Source of the DNA: JADLHS01 sp964561105
GTDB lineage: Bacteria; Verrucomicrobiota; Verrucomicrobiia; Limisphaerales; JADLHS01
Reading direction: 5' to 3'
DNA length: 64,000 bases
Assembly: GCA_964561105.1 (NCBI GenBank)
Contig: CAZLOH010000030.1
Span: 1 to 64,000 of the forward strand
Positions within the stretch are counted from its first letter, which is position 1. Every line of letters starts with the position of its first letter. Made by a program: the position numbers and the translations under genes. Below are positions 51,268 through 62,557 of this stretch, one piece after another. The notes under the pieces were generated by a model, which saw only the letters and a list, made by a program, of their open reading frames with translations, searched no databases and was not told where the DNA came from.

Positions 51268-52392
51268 ATGCGCGTTCTCATCGCTCCGGACAAGTTCAAA
51301 GGCACGCTGACCGCACACGCAGCGGCCGAGGCCATCGCCCGGGGTTGGCGACGAGCGCGCCCGCACGATTCGTTGGATTTGCTCCCCATCAGCGACGGCG
51401 GCGACGGCTTTGGCGAAGTCATGAGCGAGCTGACCGGCGCCGGCGCACGGCTCGTCCAGACGCTGGATGCGGCGCATCGTTCCTGCAAAGCAACCTGGTG
51501 GTGGAGCGCAAAAACCAAAACGGCCATCATCGAATCGGCCCGGGTCATCGGCCTGGCGATGTTGCCAAAGGGAAAATTTCATCCGTTCCAACTGGACACG
51601 TTTGGCCTGGGTGCGGTTTTGCGCGCCGCACAACGCCTCGGCCCGAAGGAGATCATCGTAGGTATCGGCGGCAGCGCGACAAATGAAGCGGGGTTCGGCC
51701 TGGCGCGCGCATTGGGCTGGGAGTTCCTTGACCGTGCGGGCAACCGAATCGAGTCGTGGACCAATTTGAAATCCCTCGCGGACATTCACCAGCCGAAGCA
51801 AACGCCGTCAGCAAACATCCTCGTCGCCGTGGATGTCCGGAATCCATTGCTGGGCATTCGCGGCGCAAGTCGGGTGTACGGACCACAGAAAGGATTGCGT
51901 CCCCATGATATTGCGCCCGCCGAGCAAAGCTTGCGTCGTCTGGCTACCGTGCTGAAACAGCAACACGACTTGGATTTTGCCCGCACACCCGGCGCCGGGG
52001 CGGCGGGTGGGCTGGGCTTCGGCCTGCTGACGTTCGTTGGCGCGAAAATTCAAGCCGGCTTTGATCTGATGGCCCGGCACTCGGCGCTCGAGCGGCGGAT
52101 GCGCCAGGCGGACCTTGTGGTCACCGGTGAAGGCGCGATTGATCGCACGACGGCCATGGGCAAGGGTTGTGGAGAAATCGCGCGCCGTTGTTCCGCCCGG
52201 CAAATTCCCTGTCTCGGTCTGAGCGGAACCGTGATTCAATCCGCGTCCATCCAGAAACTGTTCCAGCAAGTCAGCGGCCTGACGGATTTGACCGAGGCCG
52301 AAGCGGCACTGCGCCGGCCCGCGTTCTGGCTGACTCGCCTGGCGGAAGTAACCGCCGCGAACTTGGTTTGCAAACCGGGACCGCGCCGGTAA
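51268..52392 (+). CDS. Glycerate kinase (GarK/GlxK type)
   Basis: This 374-residue enzyme phosphorylates D-glycerate to 2-phosphoglycerate. Family marks are VLIAPDKFKGTLTAHAAAEA, LPISDGGDGFGEVMSEL, IIVGIGGSATNEAGFGLARA, RNPLLGIRGASRVYGPQKG, and PGAGAAGGLGFGLL, closing with VTGEGAIDRTTAMGKG. The ATG giving MRVLIAPDKF is the family start; another ATG 16 codons upstream in the same frame is less likely. It is followed after 9 bases by the FIST gene. Confidence 0.93.
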   Translation: MRVLIAPDKFKGTLTAHAAAEAIARGWRRARPHDSLDLLPISDGGDGFGEVMSELTGAGARLVQTLDAAHRSCKATWWWSAKTKTAIIESARVIGLAMLPKGKFHPFQLDTFGLGAVLRAAQRLGPKEIIVGIGGSATNEAGFGLARALGWEFLDRAGNRIESWTNLKSLADIHQPKQTPSANILVAVDVRNPLLGIRGASRVYGPQKGLRPHDIAPAEQSLRRLATVLKQQHDLDFARTPGAGAAGGLGFGLLTFVGAKIQAGFDLMARHSALERRMRQADLVVTGEGAIDRTTAMGKGCGEIARRCSARQIPCLGLSGTVIQSASIQKLFQQVSGLTDLTEAEAALRRPAFWLTRLAEVTAANLVCKPGPRR

Positions 52393-52401
52393 CTTTGCTC
52401 T

Positions 52402-53589
52402 GTGAACACGGAATACTCGGTCGCCACGCACTGGCAGCAGGACTTCGATGAGGCGAAGCTGCGCTCGTGGGCGGAGGAATTGCGGGGGCGGCTACGCGCG
52501 CCGCAAGTAACGCTGGGCCTCGTGTTCATGACGCCCAAGTATTTTCCGCAGGCGAAACAGATTCTGGAAATCCTTCGCGTCCATGCCCGCATTCCGCTGC
52601 TCGCCGGCTGTTCCAGCACGGCGCTCGTGGTGGGCGATGAAGAAATCGAGGACGACGCCGGCATCGCCCTCGCGCTCTACGCGCTGCCGGGCGCGCAGCT
52701 TGACGGTTTTTATTTCACCCAGTCACAGGTGGAAACGGCCTCCGGCGGCAACTACTGGCGACGTCAGACCGGCATTGAAGCGGAGCAGACCAACGGCTGG
52801 CTCGCCTTCGTGGATCCCTTTCATCTCGATTCGGAGTCGTGGCTGCGCGGGTGGAACGAGGCTTACCCGAGCCTGCCGGTTTACGGCGGCCTGGCCAGCG
52901 GCGCGCTCGCCGAACAGACCACGCAGGTTTATCTCAACGGAGAAGTGTACGAGGAAGGCGGCGTGGCGATTTCCGTCGGCGGCGAGGTTGCCCTGGCCGG
53001 GGTCATCTCCCAAGGTTGCACGCCCATTGGCGATACCTGGACCCTGACGCGGGTGGAACAAAACCTGATTCACCGCATCGCCAATCGGCCGGCCTACGAA
53101 GTGTTGTCCGAAACGGTGGGCAAGCTGTCATCCGAAGATCAGCGCAAAATGCGCGGCAACCTTTTCATTGGCCTCGTGGTGAATGAATATCTCGAGGACT
53201 TTCATCGGGGCGATTTTCTGGTGCGTAATTTGATCGGCGGCGACCCCCAGACCGGCGTGCTCGCGGTGGGCGCCCTGCCGCGCGCGGGCCAGACCATGCA
53301 ATTTCAACGCCGCGACGCCGCCGCCGCCAGCGAGGACATGAGCGAACTGCTCACCCGCACCCATGACCAGTTGCGCGGAGCAACGGTTTATGGCGGCTGC
53401 CTCTGTTGTTGCAACGGCCGCGGCAAACATCTCTTCGGTAAATCCGGCCACGACGCGCGCCTGGTGCAGCAACAATTCGGCGGCATTGGCCTCGCCGGCT
53501 TCTTTTGCAATGGCGAGATCGGTCCCGTTGGCCCGAAGAATTTTCTCCACGGCTATACCGCTTCGCTCGCCTTGTTCGTGAAGAAGTAG
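52402..53589 (+). CDS. FIST sensory-domain protein
   Basis: This 395-residue protein starts at GTG. The FIST N domain shows VTLGLVFMTPKYFPQAKQI, RIPLLAGCSSTALVVGDEEI and NEAYPSLPVYGGLASGALAE. The FIST C domain shows GCTPIGDTWTLTRVEQNLIH and GRGKHLFGKSGHDARLVQQQ, closing on GLAGFFCNGEIGPVG. FIST domains bind small ligands, likely amino acids, in signal-transduction proteins; here no output domain is attached. It follows glycerate kinase closely and converges with a transporter gene. Confidence 0.9.
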   Translation: MNTEYSVATHWQQDFDEAKLRSWAEELRGRLRAPQVTLGLVFMTPKYFPQAKQILEILRVHARIPLLAGCSSTALVVGDEEIEDDAGIALALYALPGAQLDGFYFTQSQVETASGGNYWRRQTGIEAEQTNGWLAFVDPFHLDSESWLRGWNEAYPSLPVYGGLASGALAEQTTQVYLNGEVYEEGGVAISVGGEVALAGVISQGCTPIGDTWTLTRVEQNLIHRIANRPAYEVLSETVGKLSSEDQRKMRGNLFIGLVVNEYLEDFHRGDFLVRNLIGGDPQTGVLAVGALPRAGQTMQFQRRDAAAASEDMSELLTRTHDQLRGATVYGGCLCCCNGRGKHLFGKSGHDARLVQQQFGGIGLAGFFCNGEIGPVGPKNFLHGYTASLALFVKK

Positions 53590-53660
53590 CTGACGAAATG
53601 CGGCGGAAGCTTGTGCGGGCAACCGCTGTTGATCCCGTATCCCAACGTCGGTAGCGGTGG

Positions 53661-55514
53661 TTAGCCTTTCTTTCCAAAATCCTTGTCCAACGGAATCAGC
53701 AGCGTCACCGCGAAACTTGGGATCGTCGCCAGAATCACCCACGTAAAGAAGTGTTGGTAGCCGATGACCTCCTGCAACCAGCCGCTCCACATGCCGGGAA
53801 TCATCATGCCCAGCGCCATGAAACCGGTGCAGATGGCGTAGTGCGCCGTTTTGTGTACGCCGCGCGCGATGTAAATCATGTAAAGCATGTAGGCCGTGAA
53901 ACCGAAGCCGTAACCGAATTGCTCCACGGCAATCGCCGTGCTGATGAGCGCGAGATTGTCCGGCTGCTCATACGCCAGGTAGATGAACGCCGCGTCCGGC
54001 AGATGAATGATCAGCACCATTGGCCAGAGCCACGCCTTGAGTCCGCGGCGCGACGCCACCAGTCCCCCCAGAATTCCTCCCAACGTCAGCGCGATGATGC
54101 CGATGGTGCCGTAAGCCCAGCCCACCTGGCTCGTCGTCAGTCCCAGCCCGCCCACCTCGCGTGCATCGAGCAGAAACGGCGTCACCATCTTCACCAATTG
54201 CGCCTCGCCAAACCGATACAGCAGCAGGAACAGCAGCAGCGCGGCGAGCTTCGGCTTGCGAAAAAACGAGCCGAACGTCTGAAAAAATTCCTTGATGAAA
54301 ACGGGGATGCTGTGGGCGTCGCCGGGCCGGTCGCTGGCCGGGTGCGGCAGAATGAATTTGTGCCACAGGCCAAACAGCAGGAACAATCCGGCCAGCACGA
54401 AGAGCGTGACCGCCCACGAGAGCGGAATGTTGCCGGAACGAACTTCAAACACGGCGCGGGTTTCCGATCGGAGCTTGGGATCAAGTTGAAACACCACGAA
54501 GGCGGGCTGGCGCCAATTCGTGTCGTCGAAAACCAAGCGCGCGCCCTCGACCAGCATCACGCTCTTGTCGCCGGACTGGAGCGCAGGTGTGACGACGATT
54601 TCCCGCCCGGGCGGCCGGGACAGTTGCAGCGCCACCACGCCGACGTTTCCGGCCAGGTCGGATTTAGTCCGCGGCTCGGGACCGAAATGTTGTCGCAGCC
54701 ACTTGGCCAGCGGATTCGATACAGAGCGCGACCACCACGACTGAGTGGCAACCGGCTTCTGCGTGGCGGCGACGAGCTGGTGCAGGCCGGTGAATCCATT
54801 GGTGACATTGGCGGCGCGCGCCGACGCGAGCAACGCGGTGACCTCGGCGGCCGGACGCGGCGCGGTGGCGATCTGAAGGAGTTCGGTCGTCGTCGCCAGG
54901 CGGAGTTCATTTGTGCCAGCCTCCGCCGGCGCCGGCGTGGGCAGCACGAGTTTGGCGAAGGCGATTTTGGGATTGGCGGTCACCTCGATGGCCACCTTGG
55001 GCAATCCCGTGTGGGTTTGAATCAAGCCCGCCAGAATCACCAGCAACCCCTGCCCGAAGATCATCGAGATGCGAAAGAACGTGCTGCGAATCCCGACGAA
55101 GAACGCCTGCTCTTTCTCCGTCAAGGCAGCGAGATAGTAGCCATCGGCGGCAATGTCGTGCGTGGCCGAACTGAACGCCACCAGATAGAACAACGTGAGC
55201 GAGGCTTTGAAGAAAATGGGCAACGGGAGTGAAAGTCCCACTGCGGCGAAACCGGTGCCGAGCAGCAATTGCATTCCCCAAATCCACCAACGTCGGGTGC
55301 GCAGGATGTCCACCACCGGACTCCATAACGGTTTGATGACCCACGGCAGGTAGAGCCACGCGGTGTAGAACGCGATGTCGGTGTTCGACACCCCGAGGCT
55401 TTTGTACATGATCACCGACACCGTATTGACCACGGCGAACGGCAGCCCCTGCGCCAGGTACAGCGTCGGCACCCACGCCCACGGACTTCGCACGGCTGGC
55501 TTTGATTCCGTCAT
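53661..55514 (-). CDS. AmpG-like MFS transporter with large inserted domain
   Basis: This 617-residue membrane protein has twelve or so hydrophobic segments. The N-terminal half resembles AmpG/PAT permeases (PTLYLAQGLPFAVVNTVSVI, LPWVIKPLWSPVVDILRTRR, FSSATHDIAADGYYLAAL). The C-terminal half has EAQLVKMVTPFLLDAREVGG, YGFGFTAYMLYMIYIARGVH and HYAICTGFMALGMMIPGMWS. Between them, residues about 175-375 form a hydrophilic domain with no recognised fold (ELRLATTTELLQIATAPRPA ... VVFQLDPKLRSETRAVFEVR). AmpG imports muropeptides; the insert, probably periplasmic, makes this member unusual. Confidence 0.85.
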   Translation of the reverse strand: MTESKPAVRSPWAWVPTLYLAQGLPFAVVNTVSVIMYKSLGVSNTDIAFYTAWLYLPWVIKPLWSPVVDILRTRRWWIWGMQLLLGTGFAAVGLSLPLPIFFKASLTLFYLVAFSSATHDIAADGYYLAALTEKEQAFFVGIRSTFFRISMIFGQGLLVILAGLIQTHTGLPKVAIEVTANPKIAFAKLVLPTPAPAEAGTNELRLATTTELLQIATAPRPAAEVTALLASARAANVTNGFTGLHQLVAATQKPVATQSWWSRSVSNPLAKWLRQHFGPEPRTKSDLAGNVGVVALQLSRPPGREIVVTPALQSGDKSVMLVEGARLVFDDTNWRQPAFVVFQLDPKLRSETRAVFEVRSGNIPLSWAVTLFVLAGLFLLFGLWHKFILPHPASDRPGDAHSIPVFIKEFFQTFGSFFRKPKLAALLLFLLLYRFGEAQLVKMVTPFLLDAREVGGLGLTTSQVGWAYGTIGIIALTLGGILGGLVASRRGLKAWLWPMVLIIHLPDAAFIYLAYEQPDNLALISTAIAVEQFGYGFGFTAYMLYMIYIARGVHKTAHYAICTGFMALGMMIPGMWSGWLQEVIGYQHFFTWVILATIPSFAVTLLIPLDKDFGKKG

Positions 55515-55625
55515 GAATGGCGCTACCTAACAGCCCGCTCCGCTCCGGTGCAAGCGGCAAATCATGTCGGTTCATGTGGGATGGCCGGCCCGAGGTGGAG
55601 GCGCGTCAATACCGACGATTCACAG

Positions 55626-57029
55626 TCACCGATGCAACGTGATGTACTGCGGCGCTTCGGTCAGTGTCAGTTCCACGTTCTGGTCCGTCGGCCGAATGGA
55701 GACCGGCCTGCCGTTGACATTCACCCCGGTCGCGGACTGGGGGCGAAACGGCATTGTGACGGTTGTGTTGTGCGTGGATGAGATCGTCCACGCTGCGAGT
55801 TTCACCTGACGCACCGCGTTCGTGAGCAGGAGCACGAAATCATCGGTGTTCGCCAGTGCAAGCCGACGTTCGATACCAAAGCCGGCCAATTCGTGCGTCA
55901 GCGTCTTCACGGCCTGATAAGCAGGTTTCGGATTCAAATCCGACTTCATCGTCCCAAAATTGTGTTCGTTTTCCTTCGGGTCGTTGCCGTCGTTCTTCCA
56001 GTCGTACCAGATCGAGAGTGGAACGCCCGCCAGCAGATTCGCCAACTGCTGGCGCGCCACATACGCAGCCTGAGTTTCGAGCGAAACTCCTTTCGCGTGG
56101 GACGAGTAACCCCACTCGCCGCTGATGATTGGGAGGTGTCTTTTCGCTTCGCTGGGCGCGAACTTCTCAATCATCCCGCGCAACCGCGCATAATCCGCTG
56201 CCGCTGTCTCGGGTGGATGTTGACGATACGGATGCACGCTGATGGCATCCAGGTAGGGCACGGCCTCCGACTGAAGCACCTTTTCCAGAAACTCCCAGGG
56301 AAATCCCGAAGTAGCCGGGCCAATGATCGTCGCACCAGGATCGGCCTCGCGCACGGCCCTGGCTGTGGCGGAAGCCAGCGCGACGTACTGTGCGACATCG
56401 GGTTTGGGTTTCCAGAAGGAGATGTTCGGCTCATTCCAGATTTCCCAGATGACCCGGCGACCTTGGTAGTGTTTCGCGGCGGCGGCCGCCCAGCGCGCGA
56501 AGGCCGCAATACTCTCCGGGTGTTGTGGAGAAACGGTATCGTGTTCTTCCCGGCCGTTCACTGGATTCTTCGACAGCCGCTCCGTTTCGTAGAGCGGGTT
56601 TGAATAGTCCAAAATATAAAGTGCGCGCAGGCCGCGTTTTTCCAGGTTGGCGGTCAGTTCATCGTAGGCGGAGAAATCGTAAACGCCTCGCTGCTGTTCG
56701 ATGCCGGCCCAACCGAAGTCCATACGGATAAACTTGAATCCGGCGTCGCGAATCAGATCGAGATCACGCTCCTGTCCGCGAACGAAGTGGATATTCACCC
56801 CCACGCCTTGCGGCAACACCAGCGGCGGGAGATCGGCAGCGCAAAGGAACGAACTGCTCCCACCCAACAGAACCAGAGCGAGAATGTTCCCACCCCAATT
56901 TCGCGCTTTGAAACCCAGAACCGCAGCCGCCGACGTGAGGAGCCGGGATAGACTGCTGCTCAGTGGCGTCCGCCTCGCTACCTCGGCGGCTATGGCGGGA
57001 AAGTTTATGGAGGGAACAAGGTGGATCAT
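55626..57029 (-). CDS. Secreted clan GH-A glycoside hydrolase
   Basis: This 467-residue TIM-barrel glycosidase has the acid/base Glu in VIWEIWNEPNISFWKP and the probable nucleophile Glu in LPIISGEWGYSSHAKG, the pattern of GH5/GH39-like enzymes. Other barrel blocks are GVGVNIHFVRGQERDLDLIR, FKFIRMDFGWAGIEQQRGVY and YLDAISVHPYRQHPP. A signal-peptide hydrophobic core (ILALVLLGGSSSFLCAADL) starts only at about residue 49 because residues 13-36 (AAEVARRTPLSSSLSRLLTS) are encoded by a family A repeat. A small C-terminal beta domain follows the barrel. Confidence 0.88.
   Translation of the reverse strand: MIHLVPSINFPAIAAEVARRTPLSSSLSRLLTSAAAVLGFKARNWGGNILALVLLGGSSSFLCAADLPPLVLPQGVGVNIHFVRGQERDLDLIRDAGFKFIRMDFGWAGIEQQRGVYDFSAYDELTANLEKRGLRALYILDYSNPLYETERLSKNPVNGREEHDTVSPQHPESIAAFARWAAAAAKHYQGRRVIWEIWNEPNISFWKPKPDVAQYVALASATARAVREADPGATIIGPATSGFPWEFLEKVLQSEAVPYLDAISVHPYRQHPPETAAADYARLRGMIEKFAPSEAKRHLPIISGEWGYSSHAKGVSLETQAAYVARQQLANLLAGVPLSIWYDWKNDGNDPKENEHNFGTMKSDLNPKPAYQAVKTLTHELAGFGIERRLALANTDDFVLLLTNAVRQVKLAAWTISSTHNTTVTMPFRPQSATGVNVNGRPVSIRPTDQNVELTLTEAPQYITLHR
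56923..56993. repeat. Family A repeat in the GH-A glycosidase gene
   Basis: The ends gcagccgccgacgtgaggag and cgcctcgctacctcggcggc match the ileS copy; 71 bp. It lies in frame between the start codon and the signal-peptide core of the protein. Confidence 0.85.
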
Positions 57030-57206
57030 GGCCCGACCATGCTCCTATAACTGCGCCCATCGGGTCAAGTGGCAGTGATTTTCGCACCGTGAAAACCGAG
57101 GGCGTGTTCAGTGCCACCCGTCCGCTCGCTCTGCGCGGGCGACGTTCTCGCAGCGCGAGGACTGCCACCCCGAGGGCGGGAACTCACCGTCCGCCCAAGC
57201 GGATGC

Positions 57207-60164
<2,958 letters not shown>

Positions 60165-60479
60165 CGCAATTTCTCAGGAGCGCCGACGGTAGCAGACGGC
60201 TCCGGATGGGTCAACGAACGCGCAGAGGTAGAGGCGTGATTGAAACTGCCGTTCGAGGCGCCGCAGCCCGAGCGCTGGCCTCTGGCCGGCGAGGTGCCTT
60301 CACTTTTTGCCCCGAAAACGCGCCGGCGGGACGCTGGCGCTCCCAAGGTCGCGCGGCAGTTTCAATCACATCCCAAATGTAGTCTTAATCGCAATCTTCA
60401 ACTTGCTCTTACTCCGTCCCGATCGGGCACGACCGAGCGATTAAGATTTACGATGAAGATTAAGAGTAGGAGCGAGAAT
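60165..60479. other. Intergenic region between ileS and deoC-like gene
   Basis: It contains a family B copy and, near 60,380-60,470, alternating cttaatc/gattaag words forming an imperfect inverted repeat. No gene is supported. Confidence 0.5.
60270..60344. repeat. Family B palindromic repeat
   Basis: The ends gagcgctggcctctggccgg and gacgctggcgctccc match the ileS copy; this copy lies outside any gene, upstream of ileS. Confidence 0.7.
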
Positions 60480-61142
60480 TCAGCCTTTGAGCAGCACTGC
60501 GGGATTGGTCGTGCCGATGCGGGCCGCCCCAGCTTCAAGCAAAGCAATCGCCACTTGAGCATCGCGGATGTTGCCGACGGCTTTGACAGCAATCCTAGCA
60601 TCGAGAGCGTCGCGCAGGGCTTTGACGTCGTCCACGGCCACACGAGTATCCGGCCAGAAGTCTGTGCCAGTGGAAACGGCCTGCACGCCGGCGTCCGAAA
60701 GCATCGCGCAAGCCGCGGCGATTTCCGCCCGCGTCAACGCCCGGGTTTCCAGCACGGCGCAGACATGACGTTCATCGGCCGCCTCAATCACATCACGCAA
60801 TTCGCGCAGGGCGGCCTGGTGATTTCCGTGCTTGAGGTGGTCCAGGTTGAGCACGAGTTCGAGTTCCTGCGCCCCGAAATCCACCGCGACTTCCGCCTCG
60901 TAGCGTTTGACGTCGCTGTCGCTCGTGCCCAAGGGAAATCCCACCAGCGCCACCGTCTGCACCTGGCTTTCCTCCAGCCCGGCGGAGGCGAGGGCCACTC
61001 GCGAGCCGTTCACCGTCACCGCACGATATTTTCCCGTCCGGGCCGCGGCGCAGAAGGCGGCAAATTCCTTGGGCGACGCGACCGGTTTCCAAAACGCGGC
61101 GTCGAGACGGGCGGCCAGTTCCGCGGGTGCGAGTGGTTTCAC
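60480..61142 (-). CDS. DeoC/LacD-family aldolase-like protein lacking the Schiff-base lysine
   Basis: This protein of about 220 residues is related to deoxyribose-phosphate aldolase. The barrel is recognised by LAARLDAAFWKPVASPKEFA, KYRAVTVNGSRVALASAGL, VALVGFPLGTSDSDVKRYEA and VCAVLETRALTRAEIAAACA. Where family members have a KTSTG motif with the Schiff-base lysine (Lys167 in E. coli), this protein has AVSTGTDFWP. The second active-site lysine is kept in IAVKAVGNIRD. It is probably altered in activity. The GTG at 61,142 is preferred as start because the alternative GTG 10 codons upstream lies inside the terminator hairpin of the preceding gene. Confidence 0.8.
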   Translation of the reverse strand: MKPLAPAELAARLDAAFWKPVASPKEFAAFCAAARTGKYRAVTVNGSRVALASAGLEESQVQTVALVGFPLGTSDSDVKRYEAEVAVDFGAQELELVLNLDHLKHGNHQAALRELRDVIEAADERHVCAVLETRALTRAEIAAACAMLSDAGVQAVSTGTDFWPDTRVAVDDVKALRDALDARIAVKAVGNIRDAQVAIALLEAGAARIGTTNPAVLLKG

Positions 61143-61179
61143 AAAAAATGGCGGCGGCAGGAAAATTCCCACCGCCGCC
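61143..61179 (-). terminator. Rho-independent terminator of the phosphofructokinase gene
   Basis: On the reverse strand GGCGGCGG and CCGCCGCC form an 8-bp core stem, extended over TGGGAATTTTCCTG, and are followed by A and six T. It lies 15 bases after the phosphofructokinase stop. Confidence 0.8.
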
Positions 61180-61193
61180 CGGGCAATGGTGGC

Positions 61194-62492
61194 TTACTTC
61201 AGACCCACGAGGTAACCAAACCGCTCGCGGAACTTGTCGGGAGTGAGCGAGGCAACGCCGGAAAGTTTCGCCAGCTTCGCCGCGTCCTCGAAATCCGGTT
61301 TCTCGAGCCGGATCATGTAGGCGAGGGCACATTCGTAGGATTCCCCGTCCACATTCACCTTGCGGATGTTAAATCGTCCGGTCTTCGGATTGAGCATCTT
61401 TTCGAATTCCAACGGGTTCAACTTGCCGTCAATAAAGCTGATGATGGCGCCGTATTTGGTGGCTTCGGGCGACAGGATGAATTTCACCGCGCCGTAGCCG
61501 AGGTCGCGGGTGTATTCGCCGTCAAACGGAATCGGGTCGGCACAGCGCAATTCATAGCCCAGGTCCTTGTCAATGAGCGTCAGCTTGATGCCGAGGGCTT
61601 CGAGCCGCTGGGCGACAAGATCCTTCATCAGGCGGCCAAACTCGATTTCGCCCAGGCGCAAATGTCCGTGGTCGTCGCGAATGACCTTGCCGTAACGGTC
61701 GAGCTTTCCGCCGGGCACGGCAGTGACGAGACCCTGCTCGCCCATCGATTCGATCAGACCTTCCGCGAGTACCGCCACCCCGTAATCCGAACCCTCAGCC
61801 TTCCGCTTGATGATGGAGCCGATGATGATGTCGGCCACGGTTTCGGCAGTCACGGGCTGGTTGCGGAATTCCTCGGGGATGACCGTCAAGGCCGCCGCCG
61901 ATGCCTTGCCGATTCCGAGCGCGAGATGTCCCGCCGCCCGGCCCATGCTGATGATGATGTACCACCGGGACGTGGTGCGCGCGTCCATCGCGAGATTGCG
62001 CACGATGTGAACGCCATTGTGCCGTGCGGTCTCGAAGCCGAAGGTCGGCGTATCCCCGGGCAACGGCAGGTCGTTGTCAATGGTCTTGGGCACGTGCGCC
62101 ACGCGAATCTGGCCTTCGCCCTTGCGATAAACATTGCTGGCGGAAAAGGCCGTGTCATCGCCGCCGATGGTGACGAGCGCGGTGACGCCGAGTTTGTTCA
62201 ATACATCGAGCACGTTGTGCATGCTCGTCTCGGACTTGGTCGGATTGGTGCGGGAAGTACCAAGGATGGAGCCACCGCGCAGATGCACTGAGGTGACGTC
62301 GTCAATGGACAGCTTGGTGTAGTGCTGGGCGTCGCCGGCCGCGAGCCATTTGAAGCCGTCGCGAAAGCCGAGGACTTCGAAGCCTTCGTTGATGCCTTCA
62401 ATCGTGGCCGCCGCAATCACCCCATTGATGCCGGGTGCGGGGCCGCCGCCGACAATGATGCCTAACTTTTCTCGCTTAAACATAGTGGTCAT
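61194..62492 (-). CDS. 6-phosphofructokinase, diphosphate-dependent type
   Basis: This 432-residue enzyme phosphorylates fructose-6-phosphate. Motifs are GIIVGGGPAPGINGVIAAAT, TALVTIGGDDTAFSASNVYR, VPKTIDNDLPLPGDTPTFGF (catalytic Asp), and IIISMGRAAGHLALGIGKAS. Two residues mark PPi rather than ATP use: Asp in GGDD (Gly104 in E. coli PfkA) and Lys in PKTIDND (Gly124). PPi enzymes run reversibly in glycolysis and gluconeogenesis. A start three codons later is also possible. A strong terminator follows. Confidence 0.9.
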   Translation of the reverse strand: MTTMFKREKLGIIVGGGPAPGINGVIAAATIEGINEGFEVLGFRDGFKWLAAGDAQHYTKLSIDDVTSVHLRGGSILGTSRTNPTKSETSMHNVLDVLNKLGVTALVTIGGDDTAFSASNVYRKGEGQIRVAHVPKTIDNDLPLPGDTPTFGFETARHNGVHIVRNLAMDARTTSRWYIIISMGRAAGHLALGIGKASAAALTVIPEEFRNQPVTAETVADIIIGSIIKRKAEGSDYGVAVLAEGLIESMGEQGLVTAVPGGKLDRYGKVIRDDHGHLRLGEIEFGRLMKDLVAQRLEALGIKLTLIDKDLGYELRCADPIPFDGEYTRDLGYGAVKFILSPEATKYGAIISFIDGKLNPLEFEKMLNPKTGRFNIRKVNVDGESYECALAYMIRLEKPDFEDAAKLAKLSGVASLTPDKFRERFGYLVGLK

Positions 62493-62557
62493 AAATCCGG
62501 TATTGGAAAGAGGCCCCGGGCTGCGGGACGTGGTGGTGACTCGTGGAGGAATAGCGC

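Noticed and set aside
53751..55232. Rightward ORF of 493 codons opposite the AmpG-like gene
   Set aside because: It is a shadow frame; the transporter strand has clear membrane helices.
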